Assembly (NCBI RefSeq): GCF_007859815.1
Contig: NZ_SJPH01000001.1
Coordinates: forward strand, 303,987 to 367,986
DNA from: Botrimarina hoheduenensis
Lineage (GTDB): Bacteria; Planctomycetota; Planctomycetia; Pirellulales; Lacipirellulaceae
Length of the DNA stretch: 64,000 bases
Direction of reading: 5' to 3'
Shown: positions 62,418 to 64,000 of the stretch, piece by piece
Layout: every line of letters starts with the position of its first letter
How positions within the stretch are numbered: the first letter of the stretch is position 1
The notes under the pieces: model-generated
Database searches by the model: none
The model's input: only the letters and a program-made list of their open reading frames with translations
Told to the model about the DNA's origin: nothing
Made by a program: the position numbers and the translations under genes

Positions 62418-64000
62418 CGTGGCGCGTGAGGGGCAAGAAAGTGGGAAGCTTAGCGGTAGCGGAGGTGTGCGACGGTGCTTGCAACGCGTGCGCCCTCGCG
62501 GCGATCGCGGGCTCGATGCGTTCCAGAAGCGGTTGGGGGCGTACGCCCAAAACGATGGCGGCCAACGCCAAGGGTGCCAGCACCAGGATCTCGGTTGCGC
62601 GAAGCGGTTTGGCTTCCAGCGCGCGCGGATCGTCGGGCGGAGCGTCGGCTCCGAAGTAGGCCAAGCGAATCGCGCGCAGTGTGTACAGCGCCGTTAATAC
62701 GGTTGCGGCCGCCGCAGCGGCCACTGCCAGCGGGTGGGCTTGCCAAGCGGCGAGCAGCGGCAGCAACTCGCCCACAAAACCGCACAGCCCGGGAACGCCG
62801 AGGCTTGCCATGAACAGCACGATTGCCAAGCCGCTGCCGAGGGGCATCGGGTTGATGAGGCCCCCCAGTCGGCGCAAGTCGCGATGGCCGAAGCGTTCAT
62901 AGACCACTCCCACGGCAAAGAACAGACCGGCAGAAGTGACGCCGTGGGCCACCATCTGAAACACGGCTCCTGTGGCACCGAGCGTCCACCGCTCGGCAAG
63001 CCAGGCTCCGCCCGATGAGGTGGCCACCGAGCCCGCGGCGAGCCCCAGCAAGACGTAGCCCATATGGCTAACGGAGCTGTAGGCAACGAGGCGCTTGAAG
63101 TCATCTTGTGCGAGAGCCGCTAGTGCTCCCCAGACGATGCTGATTGCCCCTACGCCGGCGACAAGCCACGCCAGTTCCGCCGCAGCGGCGGGACACAGGG
63201 GCCAAGCGATCCTCACCAGTCCGTAGCCGCCGAGTTTTAGCAACACCCCGGCCAACAGCATCGACACGCCCGTTGGGGCCTCGACGTGCGCAGCGGGGAG
63301 CCACGTATGCAGGGGAACCGCGGGCAGTTTGATCGCCATGCCGGCCAGCAACAGCACGAAAGCCCACCACGCCGCATTGTGGCCGCCGAACAGCGGCACC
63401 GCGAACTGATCGGTGCTGCTACCGATCTGCGCGAGCGCTAGCAGGTTGAAGGAACGCAGTGCGTGTCCCTCAGCCTGGGCCCGGTCAAAGTTGGTTGCGC
63501 TGGGGCTGCCCGTGGCAAGCCAAGCCTCTTGCATCGCCGTGGCCTCGGCCCCGCTGCTGGCGACAGCATGGGGTCCGAAGACCCCCGCGGCTGCGAGCTG
63601 AGTGGCGCTTAACGGGGTGAGATCGCTGTGGCCGTAGGCGATCAGTCCGCCCGCCAGCATCAGCAAGCTGCCGATCAGGGTAAAGACAAAGAACTTGAGC
63701 GCCGCCGCTTGCCGGTTCGCTCCTCCCCAGAGCCCGATGAGAAAATACATCGGGATCAGGATCAGTTCCCAACAGACGTAGAACAGCACAAAGTCCAGCG
63801 ACAAGAAGACGCCCAGCATGCCGGTCTCGAGCAGCAGCATGAGCACGCAGAATGTTTTGACTCGCTGGTTGATGGCTTCACTCGCGAGCAGCGCTAGCGG
63901 ACAGAGGGCTGCGGTGAGCAGCACCAGCGGCAGGCTCAGCCCGTCGATTCCCAACAGCGCTTGGGTGCCGATCGAAGGTGCCCAGTCGGCGAGCCAGAGT
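62383..64000 (-). CDS. nuoM: NADH-quinone oxidoreductase subunit M, 5' end beyond the window
   Basis: The frame continues to the right edge (the visible part is about 538 residues), so the true start lies outside the window. The visible part has FYVCWELILIPMYFLIGLWGG, LPAVPLHTWLPAAHVEAPTGVSMLLAGVLLKLGGYGL and KRLVAYSSVSHMGYVLLG, the proton-channel motifs of NuoM. An insert of about 50 residues (GVFGPHAVASSGAEATAMQE) separates two helices. It overlaps nuoN by 35 bp, indicating one operon. Confidence 0.95.
   Translation of the reverse strand, partial: LWLADWAPSIGTQALLGIDGLSLPLVLLTAALCPLALLASEAINQRVKTFCVLMLLLETGMLGVFLSLDFVLFYVCWELILIPMYFLIGLWGGANRQAAALKFFVFTLIGSLLMLAGGLIAYGHSDLTPLSATQLAAAGVFGPHAVASSGAEATAMQEAWLATGSPSATNFDRAQAEGHALRSFNLLALAQIGSSTDQFAVPLFGGHNAAWWAFVLLLAGMAIKLPAVPLHTWLPAAHVEAPTGVSMLLAGVLLKLGGYGLVRIAWPLCPAAAAELAWLVAGVGAISIVWGALAALAQDDFKRLVAYSSVSHMGYVLLGLAAGSVATSSGGAWLAERWTLGATGAVFQMVAHGVTSAGLFFAVGVVYERFGHRDLRRLGGLINPMPLGSGLAIVLFMASLGVPGLCGFVGELLPLLAAWQAHPLAVAAAAAATVLTALYTLRAIRLAYFGADAPPDDPRALEAKPLRATEILVLAPLALAAIVLGVRPQPLLERIEPAIAARAHALQAPSHTSATAKLPTFLPLTRHDAPDAGRTTRR

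Overview
The window is high-G+C DNA (a few low-G+C pockets) that reads as a chromosomal segment of a planctomycete, most likely order Pirellulales and close to Lacipirellulaceae. The reasons are: secreted proteins that end in a dockerin-like 'DYTVWRDG' segment followed by a PEP-CTERM sorting tail; an MfnB-type enzyme of the tetrahydromethanopterin C1 pathway outside the Archaea; a Rho factor with a long glycine-rich insert; and many signal-peptide proteins with no close functional name. The taxonomic placement is inference; no rRNA is present.

Layout. 0.2-11 kb: a coiled-coil protein, thioredoxin (trxA), a thioredoxin-fold protein and a secreted protein, then on the minus strand lysS, a PEP-CTERM protein, DoxX, a LolC/E permease, LolD ATPase and ilvE. 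11-13.8 kb: a small membrane protein and a PEP-CTERM/dockerin gene wrecked by an IS256-family fragment. 13.8-20.6 kb: sulfite reductase, PgpA, FolD, a membrane-anchored PhnD-type binding protein, a TrmH-type methyltransferase, a gamma-glutamylcyclotransferase-fold protein and a DUF985-type cupin. 20.6-25 kb: a secreted heparinase II/III-M14 peptidase fusion, tRNA-Ser(GGA) and rho. 25-26.4 kb is a long non-coding stretch. 26.4-31.5 kb: a thioredoxin-YHS fusion, a TPR protein, an STN-domain protein, a CheY-like regulator, a PHA-system protein and MfnB. 31.7-36 kb: a NhaD-type antiporter, RNase D, dTDP-glucose 4,6-dehydratase and tRNA-Gly(GCC).

36.5-41 kb: trigger factor and two ClpP genes (protein folding and turnover) and a lipoprotein. 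41-48.4 kb: a spondin-type PEP-CTERM protein, a sigma factor with its probable zinc anti-sigma partner, a lamin-tail PEP-CTERM protein, GAPDH and a beta-propeller protein. 48.4-55 kb: an FHA protein with RsgA, a low-G+C orphan, an ABC ATPase whose start lies in a 96-bp tandem repeat, a large membrane protein overlapping a MazG gene, and tRNA-Glu(CTC). 55-64 kb: a membrane glycerophosphodiesterase, an M42 peptidase, an extremely cysteine-rich lipoprotein, TatD, a small helical protein, and nuoN plus nuoM (nuoM runs off the right end).

Most of the window is housekeeping. The most unusual parts are the IS-split PEP-CTERM gene with its 108-bp perfect internal repeat, the lyase-peptidase fusion, the tandem-repeat leader of the ABC gene, the 15%-cysteine lipoprotein and the thioredoxin-YHS fusion. 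No CRISPR array, prophage or obvious defence island was seen.
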